From the NCBI GenBank assembly GCA_903857665.1, contig CAIOFV010000070.1, positions 1 to 36,952 on the forward strand: a DNA stretch of 36,952 nucleotides. The letters run 5' to 3'. Source of the stretch: an uncultured Myxococcales bacterium. GTDB lineage: Bacteria > Myxococcota_A > UBA9042 > DTJE01. This document shows positions 34,913-36,952 of the stretch, piece after piece (positions within the stretch are counted from its first letter, which is position 1; each line of letters starts with the position of its first letter). The position numbers and the translations under genes are program-made. The notes below the pieces were generated by a model. It was not told the origin of the DNA. It ran no database searches and worked only from the letters and a program-made list of their open reading frames with translations.

Positions 34913-36706
34913 ATGAGAATCGAATGCGCGTTGCTGCTGCCGTCGCTGGCGCTGGCGCTGGCCGGCGGAGCCTGCGGAGGGAGCGGATCCCCGGCGGTCG
35001 CCGCGGACGTGATCTCCACGGACCCGGGTGTCCCCGACGCGGGCGGGTCCGACGCGGACACGGCCGGAACGGACACGACCGGACGGGACACGGTTGCGAC
35101 GGACGTCCCCGGAACGGACTCCCCTACGCCGGACGACGTCGCACCGGACACGGTCCCGACGGACGAGGGCTGGACCGACCCGGGCGCCCCCGATCCCGGC
35201 ACGACCGACCAGAAGGTGAAGGACGGCGGCGGGAAGGACGGCGGCGGCAGCGGGCGGACCTACCCGACGATCTACCCGACGCCGGTGTCGGACTGGGGCT
35301 GCGGGGACCCGCCCCTGTTCAACATCGTGCTGGGCCGACCGGGCGACACGTCCGTCACGGCCAGCGTGATGGCCGACGCGGGCACCGAGGTCTTCTGCGA
35401 GTATGGCGCCGCGCCCGGCGCCTACACGGGCCAGACCGCGCACGGGACCTCCGCGTCCGGCGAGCCGGTCGAGGTGGACATGACCGGGCTGCCCGCCGAC
35501 GCGAAGGTCTACTACCGCTGCCAGTGCAAGCCTTCCGGGGGCTCGACGTTCCGCGCCGACGACGAGCGCACGTTCCACACCCGGCGGGCCGCGGGCGATA
35601 TGTTCACGTTCGGGCTGCAGGGCGACTCCCACCCCGAGCGCCCGACCAAGATGTTCGATTCCGACCTGTACGTGCTGAACATGCAGAACGTCGCTTCCCG
35701 CCAGCCCGACTTCTACTTCGGCCTGGGGGACGACTTCAGCATCGACCCACTGCTGGACAAGAACGTGCTGACCGCGGACAACGTGACCCAGGTCTACGTG
35801 GACCAGCGCGGCTTCTTCGGCATCCCGGGGAACCAGGCGCCGATCTTCCTGGTCAACGGCAACCACGAGCAGGCGTCGGGCTACCTGCTGACCCCCGAGT
35901 GGCCGACGCCCTTCGCCGACGCGCCGATCCTGGCCGGGAAGGCCCGGGTGACCTGGTACCCGCTGCCCGCCCCGGGCGGCGTCTACACGGGGGACGCGAC
36001 GAACATCGCCGGGGTCGGGCTGCTGCGGGACTACTACGCGTGGGAGTGGGGCGACGCGCTGTTCGTGACGATCGACCCCTACTGGCACTCTGCGGTCCCG
36101 GTCGACAACGGCGTCCCGAACGTCGCCAAGGTCACCGACGAGTGGCAGAAATCCATCGGCGACGAGCAGTACGCCTGGTTCAAGCAGACGCTGGAGGGCA
36201 GACACGCGAAGTACAAGTTCGTGTTCGAGCACCACGTGCTGGGCACCGGCCGCGGCGGCGCCGCCATCGCGGGTTCGTACGAGTGGGGCGGCTACGGCGC
36301 CAACGGAACGACCTGGGAGTTCGGGACCCGGCGTCCGACCTGGGCGAAGCCGATGCACCAGTTGATGAACGACAACCACGTCACCGTGTTCTTCTTCGGG
36401 CACGACCACCTGTTCGCCCGCGAGAAGGTGGACGGCGTCGTGTACCAGTCGGTGCCGAACCCGGCCGACAACACGTACTCGGCGTTCAACAGCGACGCCT
36501 ACGCCCCGGCCACCATCGCGTTCCCCGGCGCCGCCTACGACGCGACCTACGGCGTGGTCCAGCCGAACTCCGGCTTCCTGCACGTGACGGTGTCGCCCGC
36601 GAACGTGCAGATCGACTACGTCCGCGCGGTGCTGCCCGGCGACGAGGCCACGGCGGGCGCCACCAACGGCGCCGTGTCGTACTCGTACACCGTTTCGCCG
36701 AACTGA
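34913..36706 (+). CDS. Calcineurin-like metallophosphoesterase lipoprotein (copy 2)
   Basis: A 597-residue paralog of the preceding gene product. The signal peptide ends ALAGGACGG (Cys21, weak lipobox), and the linker (22-115) repeats TD, PD and GTD units and ends KDGGGKDGGGSG. The N-domain runs to FHTRRAAG. The catalytic motifs are all present: GDSH, GLGDD, NGNHE, FEHH and FGHDHLF. YAWEWGDALFVTIDPYWHS matches YAWQWGDALFIALDPFWKT of copy 1, showing gene duplication, though overall divergence is large. It is the last gene of the seven-gene operon. Next is a 115-base gap with no gene, then the probable transposase end on the other strand. Confidence 0.85.
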   Translation: MRIECALLLPSLALALAGGACGGSGSPAVAADVISTDPGVPDAGGSDADTAGTDTTGRDTVATDVPGTDSPTPDDVAPDTVPTDEGWTDPGAPDPGTTDQKVKDGGGKDGGGSGRTYPTIYPTPVSDWGCGDPPLFNIVLGRPGDTSVTASVMADAGTEVFCEYGAAPGAYTGQTAHGTSASGEPVEVDMTGLPADAKVYYRCQCKPSGGSTFRADDERTFHTRRAAGDMFTFGLQGDSHPERPTKMFDSDLYVLNMQNVASRQPDFYFGLGDDFSIDPLLDKNVLTADNVTQVYVDQRGFFGIPGNQAPIFLVNGNHEQASGYLLTPEWPTPFADAPILAGKARVTWYPLPAPGGVYTGDATNIAGVGLLRDYYAWEWGDALFVTIDPYWHSAVPVDNGVPNVAKVTDEWQKSIGDEQYAWFKQTLEGRHAKYKFVFEHHVLGTGRGGAAIAGSYEWGGYGANGTTWEFGTRRPTWAKPMHQLMNDNHVTVFFFGHDHLFAREKVDGVVYQSVPNPADNTYSAFNSDAYAPATIAFPGAAYDATYGVVQPNSGFLHVTVSPANVQIDYVRAVLPGDEATAGATNGAVSYSYTVSPN

Positions 36707-36821
36707 CGACCGGGCCGCACTCGGGAACGCGCCGCGCACGCGGAACCGCGCCCTTCAGACAAGCCTTCGAGGATTCCGGGGGAAGGACGCGGGACGCGGC
36801 CCGGCCTAGGGCCAATGCCAT

Positions 36822-36952
36822 TCACTTAAGCCCATCGACCAGCGTGACGGGGCGTTTCCTTTTGTAGTTGCTCATCTTCACCTTCACGGCCCTGGGAAAG
36901 GACCGTTCTGGTCTTCGGGGCGGGATTACAAGCCGTAGCAGTTTTTCGCGCA
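36822..36952 (-). CDS. C-terminal end of a probable IS4-type DDE transposase (5' cut by window edge)
   Basis: On the minus strand 42 codons run from the window edge to TGA at 36824-36822. The peptide includes [20 protein letters not shown] and ends [10 protein letters not shown]. The R.FPR.VK.K.SNY..KRP pattern is, to my recollection, the usual basic C-terminus of IS4-family transposases. The region is less GC-rich than its surroundings. The adjoining 36805-36826 sequence (CCTAGGGCCAATGCCATTCA) could hold the insertion-sequence end, but the other end is outside the window, so boundaries and target duplication cannot be checked. Confidence 0.5.
   Translation of the reverse strand, partial: REKLLRLVIPPRRPERSFPRAVKVKMSNYKRKRPVTLVDGLK

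Overview
This is high-GC chromosomal DNA with bacterial housekeeping genes (prfC, an ABC-F ATPase, a leuACDB operon). Between and beyond them lies a large accessory region of secreted and surface-tethered proteins. Three things point to Myxococcota or a neighbouring deltaproteobacterial-type lineage: long Asp/Pro/Thr-rich linkers after lipoprotein-type signal peptides, dickkopf-like Cys-rich modules, and one protein ending in a MYXO-CTERM-like tail (Cys, hydrophobic segment, RRRR). The taxonomic call is inference; no marker RNA is present.

Region 1 (1-3575, + strand): the end of an unknown gene, then a tight four-gene cassette. It encodes an ArsM-like methyltransferase, a 53-residue Cys-containing peptide, a radical SAM/SPASM enzyme whose start overlaps the peptide's stop, and a thioredoxin fused to a thioredoxin-reductase-like flavoprotein. 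It reads as a RiPP-type cassette combined with thiol/metalloid chemistry and is the best candidate here for an undescribed system.

Region 2 (3583-12987, - strand): prfC, a YheS-like ABC-F protein, an exported Lys/Ala-rich protein, and leuA-leuC-leuD-leuB with ATGA overlaps at all three junctions. Region 3 (13134-18889): a 514-residue Ala-rich protein with short Y..GRA.LSP repeats, a beta-helix fragment, a small DUF3303-like protein, and a second radical SAM locus on the - strand. That locus is TolC-like protein, rSAM/SPASM protein, then an Asp/Pro-rich lipoprotein with a single cysteine.

Region 4 (19039-36706): a protein with about 100 cysteines, a DUF1566 lipoprotein, and a sensor kinase/NtrC-type regulator pair on the - strand. 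Divergent from that pair is a compact seven-gene + strand operon of exported proteins: a Cys-module lipoprotein, an FGE-like lipoprotein, two arylsulfotransferase-like proteins, an SMP-30-like protein and two metallophosphoesterases. The intergenic region between kinase and operon holds a good sigma-54 -24/-12 match and a cluster of GGGAAC half-sites upstream of it, so the two-component system probably drives the operon. The window ends in the 3' end of a probable IS transposase on the - strand.

No tRNA, rRNA, CRISPR array or replication origin was recognised. All similarity calls come from reading motifs by eye; no database search was run.
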